Assembly: GCA_942493045.1 (NCBI GenBank)
Contig: OW818665.1
Span: forward strand, 1,426,001 to 1,490,000
Length of the DNA: 64,000 nucleotides
Direction of reading: 5' to 3'
Source of the DNA: Teretinema sp942493045
GTDB taxonomy: Bacteria; Spirochaetota; Spirochaetia; Treponematales; Treponemataceae
Shown here: positions 34,519-43,103 of the stretch, in pieces
Numbering within the stretch: the first letter of the stretch is position 1
Layout: the number at the start of each line of letters is the position of its first letter
Made by a program: the position numbers and the translations under genes
The notes under the pieces: generated by a model
Database searches by the model: none
Seen by the model: only the letters and a program-made list of their open reading frames with translations
What the model was told of the DNA's origin: nothing

Positions 34519-36054
34519 TCATTCGCCAAGCGTATTGCGGAAGGCCATAAACTCATCCAGGTTCTGTAAAAGCAGATCGGTGATAACCGGGTCAAAGTGA
34601 CGTCCCCTTTCCTGGATGAAAAAGTCTTTAACCTGATCGGCCGCCCAGCTTTCCTTGTAGGAGCGGCGGGAGAGCAGGGAGTCAAAAACATCGGCTACCG
34701 CGACAATGCGGGCATACAGTGAAATATCTTTGCCTTTCAGGCGCTGCGGATATCCGCCGCCGTCCCACTTCTCATGATGCGAGTAGGCGATCTCGGCGGC
34801 GGCTTTCAGGATGGGCCGGTTTGATTTATTGAGAATTTCGTAGCCGGTGGCCGTGTGTGTCTGCATCAGGCTCATCTCAATTTCGTCCAGGGAGCCGGCC
34901 TTATGCAGAATGGCGTCGGGAATACCGAGCTTGCCGATATCGTGCATCGGCGCGGCCATGGCGATCACCCGGCTTTCGCTTTCGCTTAAGCCCAGCTTGA
35001 GCGCCAGCACTCTGGAAACCTCCGAAACGCGTTTGACGTGATAGCTGGTTTCCATGGAGCGTCGTTCAATCATTTCGCCGATGGTATAGATTATTTCCTT
35101 TTGGGTATCCTCTATCTCGCGGCTCAGGCACAGGTTATCAAAGGCTACAGAAACGTTACCTAAAAAGATATCAATTAAATGATGGTCAAAGTCGGTGATC
35201 AGGCCGGGAAACTCAAGATACACGACATTCTCCGTACCATTGCCGCTGCGGTAGTAACTGGACAGAAAGCCGTCGCCGTAGCAGTGATCGGCCTCGTCGA
35301 AACAGCGGCCGATTCGCTCCGTGATCGCAGTTGAGAACTCATAAGAGCGGAGATCACCGACCACCTGAAAAGAACCGTCTGATGATACTATTGTGTAGAG
35401 TTCGGCGCTACGCGAAACGGCATAGCCGAGTACATCGCGATCGCGGCTGTCGATGTTCAGAATAAGCATCAACTGTTCAAGAATGATGCGCGCGAAATTA
35501 TCAATATTGTGCGGCCGGAATAAGCCCGGCGAGGAGCGCAGAATGACTTCCAGTTTCCGGCGGTGGCTCTCAATGATCTGAATATCACGATAACTGCGCA
35601 GGCTGGCGACGACGGAGGTAAACAGTTTCTGAAAGGTCAGCTCGGTTTTTTCCTTGTAATCGTTTATGTCGTATTCCAAGATGACGGAACGTTCCACGGC
35701 CTTTCCAGGCTGTCCGGTGCGCAGAATTATGCGGGTGGCGGTGTTGTGCAGCTCTTCACGGATCGTTTTAACCAGACGGAGACCGGCGTTATCGGATTCC
35801 ATAACGACGTCCAGCAGCACCAGGGCGATATCATCATGCTCCAAAAACAGCTGCCGGGCCTGGGCGGCCGAGAAAGCGCTCAGGAATTCGATTCCGCGGT
35901 TTTCAAAACTGAAGCCCTTCAGTACTGTCCTGGTTAGTTCATGCACGGAGGGTTCATCGTCAACAATCATGACCTTCCAGGGATCGCAGATTATCGTGCT
36001 GGTCTGAACTGAGCTGCCCTCTTCATCGCTGAAACGGTATAACGCGTCTGCCAC
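34519..36054 (-). CDS. Response regulator with DUF3369 and HD-GYP domains
   Basis: A 511-residue c-di-GMP phosphodiesterase regulator. The receiver domain (about 26-150) has VDDEP, phosphoacceptor Asp82 (LLDVVME), LRTGQP and Lys134 (NDYKEKTEL). A DUF3369-type domain follows (about 170-310). The HD-GYP domain (about 330-500) has the complete set HDIGKLGIPDAIL, HTATGYEIL, HHEKWDGGGYP and VADVFDSL, in contrast to the degenerate HD-GYP at 21065. The start is GTG, with GGAG upstream and a good promoter. It ends 17 bases from the convergent EamA gene. No cognate kinase is adjacent; the orphan kinase at 27648 is a possible partner. Confidence 0.93.
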   Translation of the reverse strand: MADALYRFSDEEGSSVQTSTIICDPWKVMIVDDEPSVHELTRTVLKGFSFENRGIEFLSAFSAAQARQLFLEHDDIALVLLDVVMESDNAGLRLVKTIREELHNTATRIILRTGQPGKAVERSVILEYDINDYKEKTELTFQKLFTSVVASLRSYRDIQIIESHRRKLEVILRSSPGLFRPHNIDNFARIILEQLMLILNIDSRDRDVLGYAVSRSAELYTIVSSDGSFQVVGDLRSYEFSTAITERIGRCFDEADHCYGDGFLSSYYRSGNGTENVVYLEFPGLITDFDHHLIDIFLGNVSVAFDNLCLSREIEDTQKEIIYTIGEMIERRSMETSYHVKRVSEVSRVLALKLGLSESESRVIAMAAPMHDIGKLGIPDAILHKAGSLDEIEMSLMQTHTATGYEILNKSNRPILKAAAEIAYSHHEKWDGGGYPQRLKGKDISLYARIVAVADVFDSLLSRRSYKESWAADQVKDFFIQERGRHFDPVITDLLLQNLDEFMAFRNTLGE

Positions 36055-36074
36055 TTTTATAAACTCCGTGCGTC

Positions 36075-36103
36075 AGTATAGCCGGAAACTCCGCTTTTCT
36101 CAA
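36075..36103 (-). promoter_or_regulatory. Promoter of the HD-GYP response regulator
   Basis: Minus strand: -35 TTGAGA (36103-36098), 17-base spacer, -10 TATACT (36080-36075, five of six). ACGGAG lies between it and the GTG start at 36054. Confidence 0.65.
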
Positions 36104-36125
36104 GCAAAATAAGTTACGCTCTGCC

Positions 36126-37481
36126 CTAAAAACGCGTTTCCAAACTCAGCTTCAGATAGTTATTATCCCCATACTGCCCGAGCTCTCCGTCCGCCTCTCC
36201 GCCGAAAATACCGACTGAAAAACGAGCGCTGAATTCACCGCTAGTCCAGACCAGCTCCGGCAGTATCAGAAAATCAGCGGCTTCGATGTTATACAAACCG
36301 GTCGTTTTTATAGATAGCCTGTCTTTGAAAAATGACCGGGAAAGCTGCACAGTAACCGTTGTGCTGCTCGCCTCCGTTCCGCCTTCCGCGTCGGCGCCCG
36401 CTTCCCCGACTTCAGAATGCATCAGACGCCAGGAACCGTTGCCCTGGGCATTAACGGTGATTCCCGCGAAAAGAGGCCGGTCAAAACCGAGCGACCAGAG
36501 CAGGGCCGGATTATAGACCGCGCCGTCATCGCCGCGGAGGTCCGAGGTAATATTGGCGGCGGCTTCGGCCCGGATATTGAAACCGCCGCGTACGGCCGCG
36601 GCGTCAAGGCCGATCTGATGATAGCGGTTGTAGGCCACCGCGATTTCCGGAACCAATGGACTGACCGGGAAGGTTACCGTTACCGCCGGCCGGCTCAAAT
36701 TTCCGTAATAATACTGCAGGCCGAGGTCCGTCGAGGCTGCCGTCGTGGTAAAGCGCAGACCGGCCTGGGCATATTCCAAGCCGGCGGTATGCGGAACCAT
36801 GGTCAGGGGATCCAGAACTGTTCCTTCCAGAGGAGAACCCGGTATGGCGGCCAGCTGTTCGTACATGTCTGTCAAATCCCGGATTTGAGAGGGTTGCCAG
36901 CGCCCTTCCAGGGCCAGACGGTGTCCGGCAAAAGAGGGAATAAAAACCGCCTGCAGGGCGGTAAAGGAGAGCGGATGCCAACTGAGGTGCAGCATGGGAC
37001 GGGCTATCTTGCGCGAAAGACTATCGGTCACCGTCAGGTCGGTTAAATCTAGCGGATTGGTCACGTCCAGCGGCCCGGAACTGTCGGCCCTCCCCCAACT
37101 CAGCTTCCGCAAACCGGCGGTCAGATCAATTTTGCCTAGGTATGCGATGAAATAAGCCTCGTCCAGGGACAGAGCGGCGCCATTTCCGGAGGGATCGATA
37201 TTCAACGCGATCAGAACCTCGGTATTGGCGGCCTGACCGCTGATATTCAACGTTCCGGCAAAGAGCTCCCCGAGTTCAGCATCGCCGAGCTCAGCGGCGC
37301 GCTCGGCGTCTTCAGTAAACAGGACGGCGGCGGCGCTAATTTTTCCACCCAGCGTAACCGGTGACGGGGAAGCTGTCTCCTCAAAACCGAAGGAGTCCTG
37401 GGCGGACAGAGGTGTCAGGATACAAACAGTGCCCAGCAGAATTATCGCGGCCGTTTTGCGAAATCGCGCGCTAATTTTCAT
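36126..37481 (-). CDS. Outer-membrane beta-barrel protein (DUF1302-like)
   Basis: A 451-residue protein with a cleavable signal peptide (TAAIILLGTVCILTPLSAQ) and alternating beta strands throughout. It ends in LKLSLETRF, the C-terminal Phe being the barrel-assembly signal. GLRKLSWGRADSSGPLDVTNPLDLTD is the motif seen in DUF1302/porin-like proteins that accompany RND-type exporters. It is the last gene of the tetR-exporter-LolA-like operon, overlapping the LolA-like gene by one base (TGATG). It would provide the outer-membrane step for the cargo of this system (inference). Confidence 0.85.
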   Translation of the reverse strand: MKISARFRKTAAIILLGTVCILTPLSAQDSFGFEETASPSPVTLGGKISAAAVLFTEDAERAAELGDAELGELFAGTLNISGQAANTEVLIALNIDPSGNGAALSLDEAYFIAYLGKIDLTAGLRKLSWGRADSSGPLDVTNPLDLTDLTVTDSLSRKIARPMLHLSWHPLSFTALQAVFIPSFAGHRLALEGRWQPSQIRDLTDMYEQLAAIPGSPLEGTVLDPLTMVPHTAGLEYAQAGLRFTTTAASTDLGLQYYYGNLSRPAVTVTFPVSPLVPEIAVAYNRYHQIGLDAAAVRGGFNIRAEAAANITSDLRGDDGAVYNPALLWSLGFDRPLFAGITVNAQGNGSWRLMHSEVGEAGADAEGGTEASSTTVTVQLSRSFFKDRLSIKTTGLYNIEAADFLILPELVWTSGEFSARFSVGIFGGEADGELGQYGDNNYLKLSLETRF

Positions 37482-38257
37482 CAGCGTAACCTCCCCAGAA
37501 TCAGATAGTCGGTGGTAAACACCGCTTCCGGAATACGGTCATCATATTTAATCAGATCCACAAAAATAGTAGTGGAGGTTCCGGAGGCCAGCGTACTCAT
37601 TTTTGTGACCATGGGGGTCAGACGGCCCTGCACATCTTCAACCTTCTGAACCTCCAGCACTTTCACCAGTGTTCCCCGATCGTCGTAGAGTTCAATCTTC
37701 CAGGCTACCAGAGTTTCGCTGTCAATCCAGGAAACCATTTTTGAATACTGCCAGGAAGAGGCCCGGGGGACAGAGGTGATTACCTGACAGCCGCGGCCAT
37801 TGAGGACTTCGGTTCCCGTCAGGGTATGCGTGTCCTTGCCGGCGTCGCGGTCGGCGGACGAAATATCATCATAGGAAAAATCGGTGCCCATAAAGCTGCC
37901 GGAACCCTCGGAAGCGTTAATGCGCCGCTCCTTACCCAGGGCCGGCAGGAAAATCCAGCGATCCTCAGCGCCGCCGGCGTTGGCCAGGGTCAGGAACCGG
38001 GTTCCGGCCACCGATGCCGGCCTCTGAAAAACGATCAGGGTACGATTACCGGAGGGACCGTCGGCGGAGTACTGGTCCAGGACCCGTTCGGTGGTGGAGC
38101 CGTCGCGGGCGGTTATTACCATCCGCGAACGGGTGGAAACAGTGTCGGCCTGAATGCGGTCGCGTGATTGGGTGATAATCGAGGCGGCATCCTGGGCGAA
38201 CAGCGGCAGCGCCAGAGCGCATAAAACGCCGGCCAGGGTAATAAATTTTTTCATCAT
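37481..38257 (-). CDS. LolA-like outer-membrane lipoprotein-sorting family protein
   Basis: A 258-residue periplasmic protein with signal peptide (FITLAGVLCALALPLFAQ). The beta-rich fold with RDRIQADTVSTRSRM, FLTLANAGGAEDRWIFLPALGKERRI and SGSFMGTDFSYDD is that of the COG2834 group, relatives of LolA with a half-barrel lipid pocket. In many bacteria this family sits next to MMPL exporters, exactly as here, and is thought to carry a hydrophobic cargo across the periplasm. It overlaps the exporter by four bases (ATGA) and the outer-membrane protein by one. True LolA partners a LolCDE transporter, which is absent here. Confidence 0.88.
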   Translation of the reverse strand: MMKKFITLAGVLCALALPLFAQDAASIITQSRDRIQADTVSTRSRMVITARDGSTTERVLDQYSADGPSGNRTLIVFQRPASVAGTRFLTLANAGGAEDRWIFLPALGKERRINASEGSGSFMGTDFSYDDISSADRDAGKDTHTLTGTEVLNGRGCQVITSVPRASSWQYSKMVSWIDSETLVAWKIELYDDRGTLVKVLEVQKVEDVQGRLTPMVTKMSTLASGTSTTIFVDLIKYDDRIPEAVFTTDYLILGRLR

Positions 38258-40947
38258 ATCTTCTCCTTTCTGATAAACGCGGGATTCGTAAACTTAAGCA
38301 GCACCGGCAGCACCGTCAAACTGACCAGGGCGCTTGAACCCATGGTACAGGCGATCAACAGACCGAGGTCCGCCAGAATGTTAAACTTGGACAGCATCAG
38401 TACCGCGAAACCGGCGCCTACCGATACGGCGTTGATTAAAATCGCCTTACCGGAGGTCGCAAAAGTAGCGCGTAAAAAATCTCCCCGCCCCCCGGCCGCT
38501 TGCCATTCATGCCGATAGGCTGCCAGGTAATGGATGGTGTAATCGATTCCAATACCGACCGAAACGCTGGCTACCAGGGCGGTACCAATGTTTAGTTTGA
38601 TGCCGGCCAGGCCCATGATCGCGAAGTTCAGCAGTATCGAAATCGACAGCGGCACCACGGCGAGCAAGCCGGCTATGGCAGAACGGTAGGAAAAGGCCAT
38701 GATCAGGAAAACCATCACTAGTGAGATAATCACCGAAGTCAGCTGGGAACGTACCACGAGGTGATTTAAGGCCGCTTCCACCAGGGCCGTTCCGCCGACC
38801 GTCACCTGCACATCAGGCGGAAATTTGGCCGCTATATAGGACTGCATCGCTTCCATAGCCCGGTCCGTATCGATCTGGCCGACAGTACGCAGTTGAACGT
38901 TCATACGGATGGCCGTGGGTTCAAGCGGATCATCGGCAAAGCTGCTGAGATCCCCGGAAAGCAGCACCAGATAATTTGAAATCAGCTGTTGCAGTTCCGC
39001 CGGCGTTTTTTTGCCGTAGCGCAGCGGATCGGCAGGTATTTCGTAATAAGCTGCACCCTGGTAATTGACAGAGCGGCGCAATGAACGCAGCAGGCCCTGG
39101 ACACCGGCATCACCGGGGTTAAGGGTTTTCAGTGAACTGTCCAGCATGGCAACCAGGGCGGCGGCATCCAGAGCCGGAGCCGCCGGGCGGACCGCGACCG
39201 GATCAGGTTCGGGGGAAAGCTCCGCGCTGTCATCCTCAAAACCAAAATCGCCAAAGCCGAAGTCTCCAAAACCGAAGGGTTCATCGGCAGCCTTCGGCGA
39301 GTCGGAAGCGGAAACCGGGGCTTGCTTAATCCCGGAGGCGTCCTCATCAGCGTTGTAGACCTGATTAATGCGCTTTATCAGATCCGTAAAGGAAGTGACC
39401 TTCCCGACTTCCGGAACATTGGCATTCAGATAGGCTGAAAGTCCATCCATGGCCACCAGCACGTCCGGACGTAAAACCTCCCCGGGAATCGCAGAGCTGA
39501 CTACCACGCTGACGACCTTGGAGCCGCCGAAACGGGTGCGGATAAAAGAGTCCGATCGCGAGATGTCGGTCGTATCCTTAAAATACTCCACCAGCACATT
39601 ATCGGTAACCAGATAACTCACGCCCTTAAGGGAAAACAGGATAAGCAGGGCTGCCGCCAACAGCACAAAGCGCTTCTTGCGCGCGATAGCGCAGAAAGCG
39701 TCGGCAATGGCGGCGCTGAGCCGGTCGCCGGAAGCGGGCGCGGCGTGATGCACGGACAGTTGCGTATCGGCTCCCGCGGAAGTCTGACCGGCGAAAACCG
39801 AACCGCGGACGGGAGACAGCGGTTTCGGCCCGCGGATCAGCAGCAGAGCCGGTATTAATGTCAGCGCGACCAGCAGAGCGACAACTACTCCGAAGGAGGA
39901 AAAGTAGCCGAACTCGCGAATCGGCAAAACCTGCGTAAAACAAAAAGATGAAAACCCGACAAAGGTAGTCAACCCCGCCAGCAGTACCGGCAGCCGGATT
40001 TTCCGCAGCACGGAAAAAATCAATTCCCGGTGTTCTGATATTGTCAGCAACCGGCCCTTTTCACGTTCCTCGATATAGTGAGTGATGACATGAATGCCAT
40101 AGGCGCTGCCGACCGCGACCAGTATCACCGGCAGTACTGTCGAAAGAATCGACAGTTTAACGCCCAGCAGGGGCATGGCGCCGATCGACCAGATGACGGC
40201 TATCACCACAGTCAGCAGCGGTAGAACGATACCGATCAAACGGCGAAAGGAAAAAAACAGCACCGTCAGCACTACCAGTATTACCAGTGGAATTAAGAGC
40301 AGCAGATCGGCCTGAACGGCGTCATTGATGGTCGCGCTGAAAACCGGCAACCCGGTAACATACACAATGGTGTCCGAGCCGAATACATCTTCGGCTATGG
40401 CGCGGATCTGTCTGAATCCTTCAACCGTTTCCGGATTACCGGCGTTATCGCTGGAAACATTCAGCGATACCACCAGTTGCGTGGCTTCCAGATCGTCGGA
40501 GACCAGGGCCCGGTCATACATTTCCCAGGAAAGCAGGCGTTCCCGAAGCAAGGCAAGTTCACTTTCAGTGCCCTCGAATTCCGCCGAGATCAGCGGCTCA
40601 ACCAGAATGGAGTCGCCGGAACTGGTAATATAATCGGTGCTGACCAGAGAGGTGACCTCATCAACCACCGGCAGCTCCCCGACGCGTTCAGTATAGTTGA
40701 TAACCTGCCGTATAAATTCGGAGTCTATGACCGTACCCCATTTCCGCTCCAGACCGACCATGATGATCAGCTGACTGCCGAAAGTATCATCAATATATTT
40801 GGAGGTCAACCGCGCCGGATCATTGGCCGGGATAAAGCGCATATTGTTATTGTCCAGCTCGGCCCTGGGCAGCTGAACGGCAAAGAAGGCCGTAATCAGG
40901 GCGATCACTCCCACAATTATCCAAGGATGCTTAAAAAAACGTTCCAT
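38254..40947 (-). CDS. RND/MMPL-family exporter (HAE3 type)
   Basis: An 897-residue inner-membrane exporter with the two-fold RND plan. There is a membrane segment at the N-terminus, a periplasmic domain, five membrane segments including a sterol-sensing-like stretch (LLLIPLVILVVLTVLFFSF), then the same again in the second half (SVIISLVMVFLIMAFSYRSA, VSVGIGIDYTIHYLAAYR). GIDYTIHY is the conserved proton-path Asp/His region. The second periplasmic loop has a low-complexity insertion of FGFGD units at about residues 555-571. HAE3 proteins move lipids, hopanoids or sterol-like cargo. The gene is the first structural gene after tetR, 17 bases downstream of it. Confidence 0.92.
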   Translation of the reverse strand: MERFFKHPWIIVGVIALITAFFAVQLPRAELDNNNMRFIPANDPARLTSKYIDDTFGSQLIIMVGLERKWGTVIDSEFIRQVINYTERVGELPVVDEVTSLVSTDYITSSGDSILVEPLISAEFEGTESELALLRERLLSWEMYDRALVSDDLEATQLVVSLNVSSDNAGNPETVEGFRQIRAIAEDVFGSDTIVYVTGLPVFSATINDAVQADLLLLIPLVILVVLTVLFFSFRRLIGIVLPLLTVVIAVIWSIGAMPLLGVKLSILSTVLPVILVAVGSAYGIHVITHYIEEREKGRLLTISEHRELIFSVLRKIRLPVLLAGLTTFVGFSSFCFTQVLPIREFGYFSSFGVVVALLVALTLIPALLLIRGPKPLSPVRGSVFAGQTSAGADTQLSVHHAAPASGDRLSAAIADAFCAIARKKRFVLLAAALLILFSLKGVSYLVTDNVLVEYFKDTTDISRSDSFIRTRFGGSKVVSVVVSSAIPGEVLRPDVLVAMDGLSAYLNANVPEVGKVTSFTDLIKRINQVYNADEDASGIKQAPVSASDSPKAADEPFGFGDFGFGDFGFEDDSAELSPEPDPVAVRPAAPALDAAALVAMLDSSLKTLNPGDAGVQGLLRSLRRSVNYQGAAYYEIPADPLRYGKKTPAELQQLISNYLVLLSGDLSSFADDPLEPTAIRMNVQLRTVGQIDTDRAMEAMQSYIAAKFPPDVQVTVGGTALVEAALNHLVVRSQLTSVIISLVMVFLIMAFSYRSAIAGLLAVVPLSISILLNFAIMGLAGIKLNIGTALVASVSVGIGIDYTIHYLAAYRHEWQAAGGRGDFLRATFATSGKAILINAVSVGAGFAVLMLSKFNILADLGLLIACTMGSSALVSLTVLPVLLKFTNPAFIRKEKI
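39235..39282 (-). repeat. Low-complexity FGFGD repeat in the exporter
   Basis: Imperfect 15-base units encode FGFGDFGFGDFGFED within the second periplasmic loop, followed by an acidic/proline linker. It is not a feature of HAE3 exporters in general and is a likely site of length variation. Confidence 0.7.
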
Positions 40948-40964
40948 TATAAAATCCTTTTTTC

Positions 40965-41633
40965 CTATACAGGTAATTCCAGTAAACTGCGGTCCGTGCC
41001 ATTGGCCGCCAGACCGCGCAGAATAATCTCGAAAGTACTTTTCATTTCAGCCTTGATCAAATCGGACTTACGCTGTTCGCGCGGCAGGCGGGCCACGTTT
41101 TCGATTATGCCGGTGGTAATCATGATGATTGTCCTGGCTACCTTCTCGCTTTCAATCTGCGAATCCAGGGTACCGTCGGCGACACCGCGGGCCAGAACAT
41201 CCGCTATCAGCGTTATCAACCGGCCGGCCGGGGTCTTGAAACGGCTGTCGGTCGGCAGGCTGACCAGTGGAAAGCCGGGCGCGATATAATTCTTGATCCC
41301 GATCAGCACAAAAATATCGATAGATTCACCGTAAATATCGAGGTAACTCATCCACAGGGTGCGGATGGATTCCAGGCCGGAGCTGAACGCCGAAAGCCGC
41401 ATCTCAACGTATTCGATAAACCGGGAAGATGCGTTGATGAAAATCGCCTCCAGGATGGCTTCTTTTCCGGGAAAATACAGATACAGCGTGGCTTTGCCGA
41501 GTTCGCATTCCGCCGCTATATCCTGCATGCTGACAGCGTCCACCCCTTTCTTGAGGATCAGCCGGGTGGCCTTTTTCAGGATAAGCTCGCGCCGTTCTTC
41601 CTTCTCTCTGGCTTTCCGCTCCGCAGTTCCCAT
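40965..41633 (-). CDS. TetR-family transcriptional repressor
   Basis: A 222-residue regulator with the TetR N-terminal helix-turn-helix at about residues 12-58 (ILKKATRLILKKGVDAVSMQDIAAECELG then KATLYLYFPGKEAIL) and a helical ligand domain. I place the start at the ATG at 41633: GGAGG lies eight bases upstream, whereas the in-frame TTG at 41648 is that ribosome-binding site itself. It is the first gene of the operon with the exporter, the LolA-like protein and the outer-membrane protein. Three palindromes in its upstream region, one between the -35 and -10 boxes, indicate autorepression. The ligand is unknown, probably a lipid or other hydrophobic compound. Confidence 0.92.
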   Translation of the reverse strand: MGTAERKAREKEERRELILKKATRLILKKGVDAVSMQDIAAECELGKATLYLYFPGKEAILEAIFINASSRFIEYVEMRLSAFSSGLESIRTLWMSYLDIYGESIDIFVLIGIKNYIAPGFPLVSLPTDSRFKTPAGRLITLIADVLARGVADGTLDSQIESEKVARTIIMITTGIIENVARLPREQRKSDLIKAEMKSTFEIILRGLAANGTDRSLLELPV

Positions 41634-41675
41634 CAGGCTTTCCTCCAATTTTCCGATTTATCATTGGTTTTTTTA

Positions 41676-41740
41676 AAACCGTCGGTTTTTTACCGACCGT
41701 CGGTCGGTTATATTCTCTAAGTCAAAATATAACCGTCGGT
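41676..41740. promoter_or_regulatory. Three TetR-type operators
   Basis: Three palindromes share the core ACCG-T-CGGT: AAACCGTCGGTTT (41676-41688), the 17-base ACCGACCGTCGGTCGGT (41692-41708), and ACCGTCGGT (41732-41740). Their centres are at 41682, 41700 and 41736, that is 18 and 36 bases apart. The third lies within the promoter spacer, the other two in the leader. Confidence 0.75.
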
Positions 41741-41754
41741 CATCATGAAGTCAA
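41726..41754 (-). promoter_or_regulatory. Promoter of the tetR-exporter operon
   Basis: Minus strand: -35 TTGACT (41754-41749), 17-base spacer, -10 TATATT (41731-41726). The spacer contains the operator copy at 41732-41740, so repressor binding would block RNA polymerase directly. Confidence 0.75.
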
Positions 41755-41788
41755 CAGATGACCTGAAGGAATTTTCATTTTTTTAGCG

Positions 41789-42991
41789 CTACTGTGTCAG
41801 CTGTCCATAGAACCAGTCAAAGGCCGCCGGGAACCGGCGGGACCAGGCATATTCATCATGAAAGGCGCCTTCTTCCACTACCAGACGCAGGCTTGCTTCG
41901 GCCAGGCCGGCCTCGCGCAACGCGGCATAGACTTCCCGGGTATGAGAAGTCATCTGGCCGTCCAGCAGCGGGTTTTTCCATTCCCGGGTTCCGACATCCA
42001 GATACACCACCAGCGGTTCTGCCGGCGGAAAATCGCGGATGGTGGAAAGGATGGCGCGGCTGTCTATCCAGAAAGCCGAGGAAAAACAAAGCACTCCGGA
42101 ATACACCCGCGGATAGCGCAAGGCGGTATACAGCGATATCAGGGAGCCCATCGAACTGCCCCCGATCATGGTGTGGCCGCGGTCCGGCAGGGTGCGGTAT
42201 TCGGCGTCTATGCGACTTTTTAAAGTGGTAACCAGGAATTCCGCGTAACGCTCGCCCTTGGGGTCCGGCGCGAAGGCCAGGTCCCGGAACGGGCTGTATT
42301 CATTCATGCGGTCGGTAGCCGAGCAGGCCACACCGACGACGATAATACCCGTATTACGACCGTCCGCGAACGAAGCTTCCATGTACTCATCCACATTCCA
42401 CTCCGCCTTATTGGAGGTACGGTTATCAAACAGATTCTGGCCGTCATGCATGTATAAAACCGGGTAGCGGCGACCGGAACTCTCATAATCCGGGGGCAGA
42501 TACACATACACGGTAGCCTCCCGTCCGAGTTGGGGTATACCGATATCACGGCGCACTACCACCGTGCCGCTGACGGTACCGGGGGCGGCCGACTCTTCAA
42601 AATCGTCGCGCCAGGCGGCCACGCTTAATTCCACGACGGAGAGCCGTCTTCCAAGGGTACGGTTTTTCAGTTCGGCGCCGCGCTCCGTTTTCTCGACGCT
42701 TTCCCAGCCGCCGCGAGTAAATTTAAATTCGGCTTTTACTGCTACGGCGACCGGCAAAAAGCATTCGTACCGCCCGTCTTCCCGCAGGCTCAACCGCCAC
42801 TGACTGTCGGCGGCCGCCCAATTGTTGAAATTTCCGGCGATGAACAGGTCCGCTCCCGGCGGCGTGGAGGGCGGAACCGTTACGATTATCTGCACCGCGG
42901 AATCGGCGGCTTCGCCACCGGTTACACAGCCGGCTGCGCAAAATGCAGCTGCAATAGTTAACAAGGCTATCAGACCTTCATTCTTATTCAT
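41789..42991 (-). CDS. Lipoprotein esterase with starch-binding-like domain
   Basis: A 400-residue lipoprotein (lipobox AAGC, Cys22). Residues about 33-125 form a CBM20/CBM48-like starch-binding fold (ADLFIAGNFNNWAAADSQW). Residues about 140-400 are an esterase D/Fes-type alpha/beta-hydrolase: RYPVLYMHDGQNLFD, GGSSMGSLISLY with nucleophile Ser280, and GAFHDEYAWSRRFPAAFDWF with the catalytic His. Relatives include acetyl-xylan, feruloyl and enterochelin esterases; the substrate is not determined by sequence. Surface display plus a starch-binding fold suggests deacylation of plant or storage polysaccharide. It is monocistronic, upstream of and in the same direction as tetR but separated from it by the operator region. 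Confidence 0.85.
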   Translation of the reverse strand: MNKNEGLIALLTIAAAFCAAGCVTGGEAADSAVQIIVTVPPSTPPGADLFIAGNFNNWAAADSQWRLSLREDGRYECFLPVAVAVKAEFKFTRGGWESVEKTERGAELKNRTLGRRLSVVELSVAAWRDDFEESAAPGTVSGTVVVRRDIGIPQLGREATVYVYLPPDYESSGRRYPVLYMHDGQNLFDNRTSNKAEWNVDEYMEASFADGRNTGIIVVGVACSATDRMNEYSPFRDLAFAPDPKGERYAEFLVTTLKSRIDAEYRTLPDRGHTMIGGSSMGSLISLYTALRYPRVYSGVLCFSSAFWIDSRAILSTIRDFPPAEPLVVYLDVGTREWKNPLLDGQMTSHTREVYAALREAGLAEASLRLVVEEGAFHDEYAWSRRFPAAFDWFYGQLTQ

Positions 42992-43043
42992 AAAACCTCC
43001 ACCCGTCGACCCACTAAATTATAGCATGTTTGAAGGTCCGCCA

Positions 43044-43072
43044 TTGACCGGGACGCGCAATTTGTTTACCTT
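43044..43072 (+). promoter_or_regulatory. Candidate promoter of the lemA operon
   Basis: -35 TTGACC (43044-43049), 17-base spacer, weak -10 TACCTT (43067-43072). GTGGAGGA precedes the lemA ATG. Confidence 0.4.
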
Positions 43073-43103
43073 TTAACTATCATTTTTCCTGTGGAGGATA
43101 CAC

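Noticed and set aside
41634..41648. Longer TetR form starting at TTG 41648
   Set aside because: The TTG is part of the GGAGG ribosome-binding site for the ATG at 41633.
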